Under the pieces are notes generated by a model. It was not told the origin of the DNA. It saw only the letters and a list, made by a program, of their open reading frames with translations, and ran no database searches. Positions 8,816 to 16,662 of a DNA stretch of 64,000 nucleotides are shown here, in pieces (within the stretch, counting starts at the first letter, position 1; each line of letters opens with the position of its first letter). The translations under genes were made by a program, and so were the position numbers. Origin of the DNA: Macondimonas sp045864775 (GTDB lineage: Bacteria; Pseudomonadota; Gammaproteobacteria; UBA5335); contig BTVR01000002.1 in assembly GCA_045864775.1 (NCBI GenBank), positions 310,001-374,000 on the forward strand, written 5' to 3'.

Positions 8816-9662
8816 GGCCTGTCTCCTTCGGCGTTTTCCCGTCGACCTGGCTGAAAGCCTCCCGCCATTGGGGGAGCAGCTCGCAGGCAACCGCCCGGAT
8901 CGTCTCCAGCGCGGAAGGCGCGCTGCGTCCGGTGGGGCGCCGGTTCTCTACGCGATGGACGGGCAAGCCCTGCGTCGCCGCGCGCGGATAGGCTTCGATC
9001 GCCGGAATGGCCGTGTCCAGCACGCGCACGTCGCTGCGTCCCTCGAATATCTGGCGCAATGCCTGCTGGATCACGCGGGCGTTGGCCGATACCGGATGCA
9101 CGCGGTTGATCAGCAGGTTCAGCGGGGGCGGCTTGATGCCCAGGTGCCGGTAGGGGGCGATGTCCTCGATCAGTTGCAATGTCCCCCGGCGCAGCTCGCG
9201 CGCCGCGAGAATCTCGGGTGTCACTGGCGACAGCGCCACGTCCGAGGCCAGCACGGCCATCTCCAGCAGCGCACTGCGCGCGCCCTGCGTGTCGAGCAGC
9301 ACCAGGTCGTAGCTCGCCTGGAATGCGGGCAGCAGATGCCGCAGGCGCAGGCGCCCATCGGGCGCGTGCAGCAGCAGCGTGTTCAACTGCCCCCTGTCGT
9401 CGTTGGAGAGCACCAAGCTGAGGCCGTCGATGCAGGTATGGGAGACGAGCCGCTCCAGGTTCTGTTCGTTGAACGCGAGCAGTTCGTAGATCCCACAGGG
9501 CGCCCGATGCATAAGCGGGTAGTAGCTCGATAGCGTGGGTTGCACGTCAAGGTCGAGCAACAGGACGCGCAGGCCAGCGTCCGCGGCGAAACCGCCCAGA
9601 TTCGCGGTCGTCGTGGTCTTGCCAACGCCGCCCTTGGTGGAAATGATGGAGATGACTAACAT
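8799..9662 (-). CDS. parA: ParA-family ATPase of the ICE
   Basis: 287-aa partition ATPase (Soj-like) with a deviant Walker A KGGVGKTTTT at residues about 9-18. In related elements it is needed for stable inheritance of the excised form. The start MLVISIISTKGG was chosen because GGAG lies just upstream and the P-loop then sits at the usual place. A Walker A' segment (VLLLDLDVQPTLSSYYPL) and LVLLDTQGARS follow. It heads the parA-HicA-like-parB-DUF2857-STY4528 operon and lies 35 bp downstream of alpA. Confidence 0.93.
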   Translation of the reverse strand: MLVISIISTKGGVGKTTTTANLGGFAADAGLRVLLLDLDVQPTLSSYYPLMHRAPCGIYELLAFNEQNLERLVSHTCIDGLSLVLSNDDRGQLNTLLLHAPDGRLRLRHLLPAFQASYDLVLLDTQGARSALLEMAVLASDVALSPVTPEILAARELRRGTLQLIEDIAPYRHLGIKPPPLNLLINRVHPVSANARVIQQALRQIFEGRSDVRVLDTAIPAIEAYPRAATQGLPVHRVENRRPTGRSAPSALETIRAVACELLPQWREAFSQVDGKTPKETGRVQRP

Positions 9663-9697
9663 CGTCTCGCTCCTCGTCGTATGGGTGAAGGGCGAGT

Positions 9698-9916
9698 TCA
9701 GACGCGCTGTTTTCGGCGCTCGGCGATCCACTGCTCTACTTCGAGTGAATCCCAACCGACGGCACGAATCCCGAGGCGAATGGCTTTCGGGAACTTGCCG
9801 GCTCTCATCAGGTTGTAGAGGTGCGCGCGCTTGAATCCAGTCTTGGCTTCAACTTCGTCGCGACGCAGGATGCGATGCTCGACCGCGGGGAGCGGGAGGG
9901 GTGTTTCCTCCGACAT
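9698..9916 (-). CDS. alpA: AlpA-family transcriptional regulator
   Basis: 72-aa DNA-binding protein of the AlpA (MerR-like winged helix) family. RRDEVEAKTGFKRAHLYNLMRAGKFPKAIRLGIRAVGW-DSLEVEQWIAER is a full match to the fold. AlpA proteins in ICEs and phages activate or repress excision and integrase genes. The start is supported by AAGGAG. An inverted repeat GAGTCAC...GTGACTC (9918-9959) overlaps the leader and could be an autoregulatory site. Confidence 0.9.
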   Translation of the reverse strand: MSEETPLPLPAVEHRILRRDEVEAKTGFKRAHLYNLMRAGKFPKAIRLGIRAVGWDSLEVEQWIAERRKQRV

Positions 9917-9917
9917 G

Positions 9918-9959
9918 GAGTCACTCCTTAGCGCTCAGGAGCGCTTGTTAGGGTGACTC
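9918..9959. promoter_or_regulatory. Inverted repeat over the alpA leader
   Basis: GAGTCAC (9918-9924) and GTGACTC (9953-9959) are perfect reverse complements. The interval contains two copies of the self-complementary AGCGCT. The left arm overlaps the Shine-Dalgarno of alpA, so the element could be an operator or an RNA hairpin that controls alpA translation. Confidence 0.4.
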
Positions 9960-10036
9960 GTAATTGAATAGACCAAGACGAGGATAACCACCGCAAATGC
10001 GGTTTCCGCGACCGCAGATACGGGCTTGCATTGCTG

Positions 10037-10765
10037 TCAGTTGGCCGATCGCAGCTTCCGGCGTGCCTGAGCAAACTTGGCTTGCAGCGTCCGCTCGGCG
10101 ATGCCCATGAGATTCCCGTGGTGCGCGATCAGGGCGCTGATCACCGCTTCCTGGCTGGTGAAGCGGGAGTAAGGAGTTCCAGACGGCGTGTGCCCGAGCA
10201 TCACTTCCAGCAATGCGCCGACGATGTTCAAATAGGTCGCCTCGGCTCGATCGCTGAGCGGACAAAGCGCGCAGGAGGCAGTAGGCGCGTCCTGCTTCTT
10301 CAGTTGGTCTTGCAGCGCCTGCACTTGGTGCCGGCACAGATCCAGTTGAGACTTCAGAGCCTCGCGCTCCACCAGGAGGGCCTGGCCGGCCTCGACCGTG
10401 ATGACCGGATGGACAACTCGCTCGGCACGGGAGAAGAGAAATGCTGGTCGTTGGCCCGGATAGGTGTGAGCCATCCAGCGCTTGAGGTCGACATGGCGAA
10501 TGGTGAGGTCGGGCGAATCCCATAAGGACTCGTCGTGCATCGTGATGCCGTTTTGCCCGTAGGGCAATTCGCCATGAATGATCGCATCGTAGATGCGATC
10601 GGTGCACAGGCGTAGCTCGTTGCAACGAGGGCAATCCAGAGTCGCTGGCAACCTCCGTGATCGTACGGTTGCCAGGATCTCGTCCCTAAACCGGAACAGC
10701 CCGGCCCATCGGATAGCAGCGTCGATGGGCCGGTAGTACACGGCCGACAATGAAGTCCTTTGCAT
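10037..10765 (-). CDS. Hypothetical ICE-terminal protein with two Cys clusters
   Basis: 242-aa protein of unknown function, the outermost gene of the ICE. A CxxC-type cluster near residues 44-54 (CPRCNELRLC) and CALCPL near 167-172 suggest metal binding. Between them lies a helical, possibly coiled-coil stretch (LLVEREALKSQLDLCRHQVQALQDQLKKQ). The first segment (DRIYDAIIHGELPY...HVDLKRWM) is helical. Genes at this position, next to alpA and the att end, are common in this ICE family, but I cannot assign a role. Confidence 0.65.
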   Translation of the reverse strand: MQRTSLSAVYYRPIDAAIRWAGLFRFRDEILATVRSRRLPATLDCPRCNELRLCTDRIYDAIIHGELPYGQNGITMHDESLWDSPDLTIRHVDLKRWMAHTYPGQRPAFLFSRAERVVHPVITVEAGQALLVEREALKSQLDLCRHQVQALQDQLKKQDAPTASCALCPLSDRAEATYLNIVGALLEVMLGHTPSGTPYSRFTSQEAVISALIAHHGNLMGIAERTLQAKFAQARRKLRSAN

Positions 10766-11488
10766 GTCGCTGTCTCCCAGCCGCCGCTACCTCATCGAAG
10801 ACTCCTCAGTGCCCAGCCATCGGGCGGTGCGTAGAAGATCGCAACTCGACGTGGTTCGATGTCGAGCCACGCTGCCGGACGGATCGCGATCAACCGCGCC
10901 GAAGGGGTTGCACTCAACCCCGCTGGCAGTAGGATGTGAATTGCCTACGACCGAGCCATTGCCAGGGCTGGCGGGGGCTGGCCGCTATGGTGGATGCTGG
11001 CGCTGAGCCCCAGGAGCGACAGGCGGCCAGTCACACCACTGTCATGTACGCGAGGGTCATGTCGGCGGCGAGCCGTGACAAGACCCGTTACGCATGCGTT
11101 GTTCTCTTGCCGGTCTATCAGGTCAGTTACACAGTCCCGTTCGTCTTGAGCGGAGGCTCGGAACTGGGCCAAATTCGGATGAGCAGACTTGCCCAGTCTG
11201 CTGATAGACCAAATGGGAATTGTGTTGAGGGCAGACGTGGAACAAGTAACGCTTTACTCTGCAGCCAGTAGCAGAGCTTCTAAGAGGGGCTTCGGCATGA
11301 AGCCAGCGACGCTCGGCAGGTGTCGTCGAGCCTGTGTCGAACATAGCTGTCTGTAGCCGTGGCTAGTTCTCGCCGGACGAGTGCGTTGCCCGGTTTTTGG
11401 CAGGTGGTTTAAACTAGTCCAGTCGATAGTCCATATCGAGCGCGGGTACTCAAGAGAATCGTTTTAATTCAACCACTTAGGGGTCAAA
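10766..11488. other. Non-coding right terminus of the ICE
   Basis: About 720 bp without a credible gene between the last ICE gene and the tRNA-Gly-derived att copy. Short frames on both strands overlap each other and lack ribosome-binding sites. It contains the nested inverted repeats at 11112-11210. Confidence 0.45.
11112..11210. repeat. Nested inverted repeats near the ICE right end
   Basis: GGTCTATCAG (11112-11121) and CTGATAGACC (11201-11210) are perfect reverse complements about 80 bp apart. Nested against the right arm is a hairpin, AGCAGACT (11182-11189) with AGTCTGCT (11195-11202). The position 280-380 bp inside the att copy would suit integrase arm-type or excisionase sites. That role is inference. 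Confidence 0.4.
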
Positions 11489-11493
11489 TTCGA

Positions 11494-11511
11494 TTCCCAT
11501 CACCCGCTCCA
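11494..11511 (+). other. Putative ICE attachment site (tRNA-Gly 3' end copy)
   Basis: TTCCCATCACCCGCTCCA is the 3' end of a tRNA-Gly gene: the last part of the T-arm, the 3' strand of the acceptor stem CACCCGC, the discriminator T and CCA. The similarity extends leftwards to 11489 (TTCGA). The rest of the tRNA is absent, so this is a duplicated fragment. The clc/PAGI-2 family integrates into tRNA-Gly through an 18-bp sequence ending in CGCCCGCTCCA. This therefore marks the right boundary of the element whose genes fill 1-10.8 kb. Confidence 0.8.
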
Positions 11512-11684
11512 CTTCTAGCCGTCTCTGTCTCCGTCTCCCCAGTTCCGATCAAATCCTTTCGGCTGGACGGACAACGTGACCGATCCTGACGGGCGGTCCC
11601 GACTCTTGAAGGCGGTGGTCTCGTTCGGCAACTGTCGCAATCCGTGAAACGAAATCTCGCTTCGATCCAAAGAAGTGTCGATTT

Positions 11685-12107
11685 TTAGATTGGCTTCCGG
11701 GCGCGTTCGCGTCGCAGCCGCGACTCTTTTACGCCAAGGGCTGTGTGCGCGTTATCTGAAGATGCTTCCTTCCGGTGGCGTTTGAGGGTCACGTGGGTTT
11801 TCTTGGGTACCAGCTTCACCTGAAGCTCGCAACCGACTGCAACAGCGTATCTCTTCAGTGTCGCAAGCGAAGGCGCGTGGCGCCCAGCGGCTTCCAGTCT
11901 TGAAATTGCGCTCTTGGTCGTGCCCATGCGTTCGGCGACGGCATCTTGGGTCAGGCCCGCCTTGGCGCGCGCTTTCAGCATTTGATTAGAGAGCGCATAT
12001 TCAAGTTCGAGCGACTCGTAGGCCTCGGTGAAACCAGGGCGTTGCTTGGCCTTGGCCAGAAACTCCTCATGATCGTGGTGAACCGGGCTGTATTTCAAAT
12101 CAGTCAT
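11685..12107 (-). CDS. XRE-type antitoxin (HigA-like)
   Basis: 140-aa protein with a helix-turn-helix in the middle (KAGLTQDAVAERMGTTKSAISRLEAAGRHAPSLATLKRYA), typical of HigA-type antitoxins. It would neutralise the toxin encoded immediately upstream and repress the pair. Its start overlaps the toxin stop by 8 bp. The C-terminal 40 residues are basic and unusual for the family. The toxin-first order is that of higBA systems. The pair lies just outside the ICE att copy. Confidence 0.82.
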   Translation of the reverse strand: MTDLKYSPVHHDHEEFLAKAKQRPGFTEAYESLELEYALSNQMLKARAKAGLTQDAVAERMGTTKSAISRLEAAGRHAPSLATLKRYAVAVGCELQVKLVPKKTHVTLKRHRKEASSDNAHTALGVKESRLRRERARKPI

Positions 12108-12426
12108 CTTGCACCTCTCTGAGGCGCTTGCGCGCGAGTTTCAATTCATTGTCCGGCGTTTGCTGTGATTTCTTGATGAATGCGTGAAGGATGACGACAC
12201 GCTTGCCACTGAGGAAACAGTAACAGGCTCGGCCGATTCCCGCACGCCCGCGAGGACGCAGTTCAAACAGTCCATCGCTCAAGGCGCGCGAGTGCGGAAG
12301 ACGGAGGCTCGGGCCGTGCTCAGCTAGGAGTTCGACTAAGCGGCTGTAATCGGCCAGGACATCAGTCGGCCATGCTTCGATCTCGGAGCGAACGCGTTCA
12401 TGGAAGTAGATGATCTCAAACGCCAT
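12100..12426 (-). CDS. RelE/HigB-like toxin (phage Gp49-type)
   Basis: 108-aa toxin of the RelE/HigB superfamily, expected to cleave mRNA on the ribosome. Features are FEIIYFHERVRSEIEAWP, GLFELRPRGRAGIGRACYCFLSGKRVVILHAFIKKSQQTP and the basic C-terminus KLARKRLREV. The FIKKSQ(Q/K)TP block is diagnostic of Gp49-like HigB. The ATG at 12426 gives the usual N-terminus; an upstream TTG at 12441 is less likely. A perfect palindrome (12434-12451) stands immediately upstream as a candidate operator. Confidence 0.85.
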   Translation of the reverse strand: MAFEIIYFHERVRSEIEAWPTDVLADYSRLVELLAEHGPSLRLPHSRALSDGLFELRPRGRAGIGRACYCFLSGKRVVILHAFIKKSQQTPDNELKLARKRLREVQDD

Positions 12427-12433
12427 GCGGCAT

Positions 12434-12451
12434 GTTAGCAAGTTCGCTAAC
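12434..12451. promoter_or_regulatory. Candidate HigA operator palindrome
   Basis: GTTAGCAAGTTCGCTAAC is a perfect 6+6 inverted repeat with a 6-nt centre, 8 bp before the toxin ATG. A further half site GTTGCTAAC occurs at 12470-12478. The position over the toxin promoter or leader is where XRE antitoxins bind for autoregulation. Confidence 0.55.
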
Positions 12452-12602
12452 CCTAGGCAACCGTGTCGTGTTGCTAACTGAGCGGAATCGCTCGCGATGA
12501 AGGTTGGCGGCCTTGATTGGCCCAGCAGCGGTCCGGGCTGCTCGCCAAACCAAGAGCAATATGCCCGTAAATTCTTGCGAAGAATGCCAGAATAATGTGC
12601 TG

Positions 12603-13133
12603 CTACATAATTTGATCTTTGGTTCCTTTTGGCGCGTTAACGGGGGGTCTGTTCTTTTTTGTCGTGGCAACTATTTGATTCATGGAGTTTATTGCGTATG
12701 TGGCGCCTCCGAGATCGAATCGTAGTATGACGAAATTATCACTCTGTAACGGGAGTGCAAGACCGATTCTAAGCCCGTTTCTTATTAGGTTATCGATTTT
12801 CGAGAAATCGGTGAACACATACTGATATAAATCTTTGTCAAGTTGTTTCCCGCAATATACCTCTAGCTGTCCAGCGCCTCGGTCGGAATTTGCTAAGACC
12901 GGATGTCGATTGCCATCCTTGCAGGCACTGGATGTGCCGAGAGTCCAAACGCAGCTTCCGTCCTGTAAAGTGCAACACTGACCTATTATGCTGCCGCTTT
13001 CATTGGCCGTACCTGCATATGCAACGCCGCTTTCTTCGATAATCCCTGTCTCCCAATGGCGGTATGTGTCAGCGTGTGCATGGAGCATATACGTGCAAGT
13101 GAGCGCACATACAAAAATGTTTGTCTGGCTCAT
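12603..13133 (-). CDS. Cys-rich exported protein of unknown function, low GC
   Basis: 176-aa protein starting MSQTNIFVCALTCTYMLHAHA, a short signal peptide that would be cleaved after HAHA. GAGG precedes the ATG. The mature part has Cys residues at QCC, SCVW, SACKD and VYCGKQ, and an aromatic C-terminal half (YQYVFTDFSKIDNLI). Base composition is clearly lower in GC than the neighbours, pointing to horizontal acquisition. No family is recognised. Confidence 0.6.
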   Translation of the reverse strand: MSQTNIFVCALTCTYMLHAHADTYRHWETGIIEESGVAYAGTANESGSIIGQCCTLQDGSCVWTLGTSSACKDGNRHPVLANSDRGAGQLEVYCGKQLDKDLYQYVFTDFSKIDNLIRNGLRIGLALPLQSDNFVILRFDLGGATYAINSMNQIVATTKKNRPPVNAPKGTKDQIM

Positions 13134-13402
13134 ACATCGGCCCTCGAAACTTGGTTTCAATCCGTGAAGCGGTTTTCCGGCCAATCGGCCGCTTTGACTC
13201 GTATGTGTGACCCATGGGAGGCTGCCCTTCGGTGGAAGTTATCGGCTGCGAGAGCAGGTTTTCAAGCCATTTGGTTTCCGTCGACGTCAGAGGGTGGCCT
13301 GAGTCATTTCGAAATCGCAGACGGCTTGTTGGTGCTGAACACTGCACCCATCGTCGCTGCTTGCTAAAGTTGCGATCACGTCGATCAACCAAGGTGAGAA
13401 TC

Positions 13403-13729
13403 ATGGGATTGCGGGAAACGCTGGAGGCGCGACTGGCCGGCGGGCAGGACGATGCCATGCTCCGGCTGTCGCTGGCGCAGCTTCATCTGCGCGAATCGGA
13501 CTGGGCGGCGGCGCGGGATCACGCAGTGGCGTGCCTGGGTCATGATCCCGGGCAGGCGGCGGCGAGCAAGGTGCTGGGCAAGGCGCTGGAAGCGCTCGGC
13601 GATACGCCCGGGGCGGCGGCGGCCTATCGGGCGGGCATCGAGCGCGCCCGCACCGGCGGGCAGATTCAGACCGCCCGCGAGATGGAGGTCTTCCTGCGGC
13701 GCCTGGAGAGCCGCTCGTCCGGATCATGA
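13403..13729 (+). CDS. Small tetratricopeptide-like protein
   Basis: 108-aa protein with about two to three TPR-like helical hairpins (DDAMLRLSLAQLHLRESDWAAARDHAVACLGHDP; AASKVLGKALEALGDTPGAAAAYRAGIERA). The ATG at 13403 follows AAGGTGAG and is preferred over longer in-frame starts. It probably mediates protein interactions; the partner is unknown. It lies 72 bp upstream of pfkA in the same direction and may be co-transcribed. Confidence 0.75.
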   Translation: MGLRETLEARLAGGQDDAMLRLSLAQLHLRESDWAAARDHAVACLGHDPGQAAASKVLGKALEALGDTPGAAAAYRAGIERARTGGQIQTAREMEVFLRRLESRSSGS

Positions 13730-13801
13730 AACGGTCGCCTGAGGCGCGTAGCATCCCATCGTGAAAGCTCATTCACGTGCCGCTGAAACGGGAGGAACGG
13801 C

Positions 13802-14881
13802 ATGCATCTGTTGATCAATACCGGCGGCGGCGATGCGCCGGGTCTGAATGCGGTGATCCGCGCCGTCACGCTGAGCGCGCTCAACCGGGGCTGGCGGGTG
13901 ACGGGCATCCGCTACGGCTACGAAGGCCTGCGCAGCGGCGATCCGGACGGGCTGGTCCCGCTGGATCGGGACCGGGTGCGCGGCATCGCCCACTTGGGCG
14001 GGACCATTCTCGGCGCGATCAACAAGGGCAATCCCTTCGAATACCCGGTCCGGCGCGGTGATGAGGTGGTGCTGACCGACGTGTCGGCCGAGGTGCTGGC
14101 GCGCTTCCGGGCGGTCGGCGCCGACGCATTGATCGCTGTGGGCGGTGACGGATCGCTGCGCATCGCCAAGCGCTTCTGTGACCTGGGATTGCCGGTGGTG
14201 GGCGTGCCCAAGACCATCGACAACGATCTCGACGGGACGCTGTTCACCTTCGGTTTCGATACGGCCGTGTCGGTCGCCACCGAAGCCATCGGGCGGCTAC
14301 ACACCACCGCCGAGGCGCACCGGCGCGTCATGGTGGTCGAGGTCATGGGACGCGACGCCGGATGGATTGCGCTGCATGCGGGTATCGCCGGCGGCGCGGA
14401 TGTGATCCTGATTCCCGAGATTCCCTTCGACATCGGCGCGGTATGCGAGAAGATCCGCCAGCGCGAGCAGGCCGGGCGCGGCTTTTCCATCGTGGTGGTC
14501 GCCGAAGGTGCAACGCCGCGCGACGGCGAGCGGGCGATCCGCGCGCGCGAGGCGGGGCGGGATGTGCAACTCGGCGGCATGGGCGAGCAGGTCGCCGAGG
14601 AGATTCGCGCGCTGACCGGCAAGGAGACGCGTACGACAGTGCTCGGCCACATCCAGCGCGGCGGCACGCCCAGCGCATTCGATCGCGTGCTGGCGCTGCG
14701 TTTCGGCGCGGCGGCCGTGCATCTGGTGGAGCAGGGCCTGTTCGGCCACATGGTCGGCTATCAACCGCCCGACATGGTGCCGGTGCCGATCCCCGAGGCC
14801 GTGGCGCAGCTGCGGCGCGTGCCGCTCGATTCGGGTACGGTCCGCACGGCGCGGGCGCTGGGAATGTGCCTAGGCGACTAG
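13802..14881 (+). CDS. pfkA: 6-phosphofructokinase (ATP- or PPi-dependent)
   Basis: 359-aa PfkA-superfamily enzyme phosphorylating fructose 6-phosphate to the 1,6-bisphosphate. The N-terminal loop is NTGGGDAPGLNAV. The phosphate-donor motif is GGDGS (residues 114-118), where Gly at the fourth position is typical of ATP enzymes. The catalytic motif is PKTIDND (136-142) with Lys137, which ATP-type PfkA of E. coli replaces by Gly and PPi enzymes keep. MGRDAGWIAL and GGTPSAFDR are present. The mixed signature places it in the group with variable donor. GGAGG lies before the ATG. Confidence 0.9.
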   Translation: MHLLINTGGGDAPGLNAVIRAVTLSALNRGWRVTGIRYGYEGLRSGDPDGLVPLDRDRVRGIAHLGGTILGAINKGNPFEYPVRRGDEVVLTDVSAEVLARFRAVGADALIAVGGDGSLRIAKRFCDLGLPVVGVPKTIDNDLDGTLFTFGFDTAVSVATEAIGRLHTTAEAHRRVMVVEVMGRDAGWIALHAGIAGGADVILIPEIPFDIGAVCEKIRQREQAGRGFSIVVVAEGATPRDGERAIRAREAGRDVQLGGMGEQVAEEIRALTGKETRTTVLGHIQRGGTPSAFDRVLALRFGAAAVHLVEQGLFGHMVGYQPPDMVPVPIPEAVAQLRRVPLDSGTVRTARALGMCLGD

Positions 14882-14927
14882 CGTACGGAGCCGGTGGTGA
14901 CAGGGCTTCGAGAGGGCATCTGGCGGG

Positions 14928-14960
14928 AAAAAAGGCGGGAACCTTTGAGGGCTCCCGCCT
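14928..14960 (-). terminator. Rho-independent terminator of the 14988-15269 gene
   Basis: On the minus strand AGGCGGGA (14960-14953) pairs with TCCCGCCT (14940-14933) and is followed at once by a run of T (complement of 14928-14933). It begins 28 bp after the stop of the small exported protein. Confidence 0.75.
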
Positions 14961-14987
14961 GCAGATCAGGCAGACGCTGAGCGCGGT

Positions 14988-15269
14988 TCAGTCGATGATC
15001 GTGTGATGGACGTCAAACTGGAAAATCGGGTTCTGACCCGGGGCGCCTGGGTAGAGGGGATTCTGCCCTGGCGGGAGTGTGTTGGCAGCTTGCGCGGGCA
15101 GGAAAACGCGTTTGCCAGCCATGCCGAGATCGATCCGCTTGCCGAAATTCAAGTTGAGCTGACCAGCGGTCCTCGACAGTTCCGGGAGGTCCATCTTGGT
15201 CATGGCGGCTTGGCCGCTCAAGGGGGCAAGGGCAAGCAAGCCCATCAGACACAGCGATTTAAGTTTCAT
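14988..15269 (-). CDS. Small exported protein of unknown function
   Basis: 93-aa protein with a classical signal peptide (MKLKSLCLMGLLALAPLSGQA) and a mature part of about 70 residues without Cys. The tail is rich in Pro, Gly, Asn and Gln (LPPGQNPLYPGAPGQNPIFQF). It starts at an ATG after CAGGAA and is followed by its own terminator, so it is monocistronic. Not recognised. Confidence 0.65.
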   Translation of the reverse strand: MKLKSLCLMGLLALAPLSGQAAMTKMDLPELSRTAGQLNLNFGKRIDLGMAGKRVFLPAQAANTLPPGQNPLYPGAPGQNPIFQFDVHHTIID

Positions 15270-15505
15270 CACGCATTCCTGGATTGAGTCGGTTTCAACG
15301 GGCCTTTGAACGAGCGATTCCAAAGGCGAGCGCATTGTTCGGCGATCTGATCAAGGGGGCAACGAAATTCCGACGAACGGTACATGTCCCCGCGCCAATC
15401 TTCGAACGGCTTCTATCTGATTGGTTTTTGACAAGCAATGCGACTATTTACGTCGTTGCGTCGACGATTCCGGATCGTTGCCGGGTTCGCGGAGAAGTCG
15501 GCGTT

Positions 15506-15919
15506 TTATTGGGCGCGGACGCGGACGAAGCCGGCTGGTGTCCAGCGCCAGGCGTGCAGCCGCGGCCGTCCGCCGGCCAGCCCGACGATCAGGCACAGCG
15601 CTTCGGGATAAGACCATTCGCAGAGATCGCGCGTCGAAGGAATGGGCGGTCCTGCGGGATGAGAGTGATAGATCGCGGCCAGCACTTCGCCGCGCAGGCG
15701 CATGGCGCGAAACGCGGCGATCTGGGCGGCGGGGTCCATGTGATAGCGCCGGTTCGCATCCGGCGCGATGTTGGCAATCGGATAATGGGCGACCGCCGTC
15801 CCATCACGGGCGCCGATCAGGCCGCAGACCTCGCGCGTGGGCTGGGCGGCCGCTTCGGCGCGCAGCCGATGGCACAGGGTGCGGCTGAAACGGACCGGCG
15901 AGGCGGGTGCGGCGTTCAC
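15506..15919 (-). CDS. JAMM/MPN+ (M67) metallopeptidase
   Basis: 137-aa JAB1/MPN/Mov34 metalloenzyme. The JAMM zinc site is complete: Glu30, then HSHPAGPPIPSTRD with His85, His87, Ser95 and Asp98. Stand-alone bacterial JAMM proteins beside MoeB/ThiF-type enzymes process ubiquitin-like sulfur carriers or cleave cysteine adducts (Mec-like). The GTG start overlaps the moeB stop by 4 bp (GTGA), so the two are translationally coupled, supporting a role with the adenylyltransferase. No ubiquitin-like carrier gene lies next to it. Confidence 0.85.
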   Translation of the reverse strand: MNAAPASPVRFSRTLCHRLRAEAAAQPTREVCGLIGARDGTAVAHYPIANIAPDANRRYHMDPAAQIAAFRAMRLRGEVLAAIYHSHPAGPPIPSTRDLCEWSYPEALCLIVGLAGGRPRLHAWRWTPAGFVRVRAQ

Positions 15920-16662
15920 GCGCAGACGGGGCAGCCGGGATCGCGCTTCAGGCGCAGGGTGCGCCATTCATGGGCGAGGCCGTCGAAGACGAGCAAACGG
16001 CCGACCAGCGGCCGGCCAATGCCGGTGAGCACCTTGAGCGTCTCCAGCGCCTGCAGGCTGCCCAGGGCGCCGACGATGGGTGGCAGGACGCCGTTCAGCG
16101 CGCAGGTTTCGGCCTGTTCGGCGCTGTCGCGATACAGGCAGCGATAGCACGGACTGGCCGCATCGCGCGGATCGAACACCGAGAGCTGGCCTTCGAAGCG
16201 GATCGCCGCGGCGCTGATGAGGGGGATCCGGACGGCGCGGCTGGCGGCGTTGACGGCAAAGCGGGTGGCGAAGTTGTCCGAGCCGTCGACCACGGCGTCG
16301 CAGCCGGCGAGCGCGCCGCTCAGCGTGTCGGCGTCGAGGCGCGTGGCCAGCGGCGTGATGCGCACCTCGGGATTGAGCTGTTCCAGCCGCGCGCGCGCCG
16401 AGTCCACCTTGGGCCGGCCGACATCCGCGGTGGTGTGCAGCAACTGGCGGTGCAGGTTGCTCAGCTCCACGATGTCGGCATCGGCGATGATCAGCTCCCC
16501 CACGCCGCTCGCGGCGAGATAGGGCGCGCAGCCGGAACCCAGCCCGCCGGCGCCGACGACGAGCACCCGGCTTGCGGCCAGACGTTCCTGCCCGGACAGA
16601 CCCAGTTCGGGCAGGCGCAGCTGGCGGCTGTAGCGGATCAGGGCGTCGCGGTGCAGGGTCAT
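15916..16662 (-). CDS. moeB: MoeB/ThiF/HesA-family adenylyltransferase
   Basis: 248-aa E1-like enzyme that adenylates the C-terminal glycine of a ubiquitin-like sulfur carrier (MoaD in molybdopterin synthesis, or ThiS). The nucleotide-binding loop VVGAGGLGSG lies at about residue 35, and the conserved SDNFATRF and LRLPELG are present. Zinc-binding CYRC and C-terminal CPVC are seen. No rhodanese domain is present. It sits between prmC (4-bp overlap) and the JAMM protease. Confidence 0.88.
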   Translation of the reverse strand: MTLHRDALIRYSRQLRLPELGLSGQERLAASRVLVVGAGGLGSGCAPYLAASGVGELIIADADIVELSNLHRQLLHTTADVGRPKVDSARARLEQLNPEVRITPLATRLDADTLSGALAGCDAVVDGSDNFATRFAVNAASRAVRIPLISAAAIRFEGQLSVFDPRDAASPCYRCLYRDSAEQAETCALNGVLPPIVGALGSLQALETLKVLTGIGRPLVGRLLVFDGLAHEWRTLRLKRDPGCPVCA

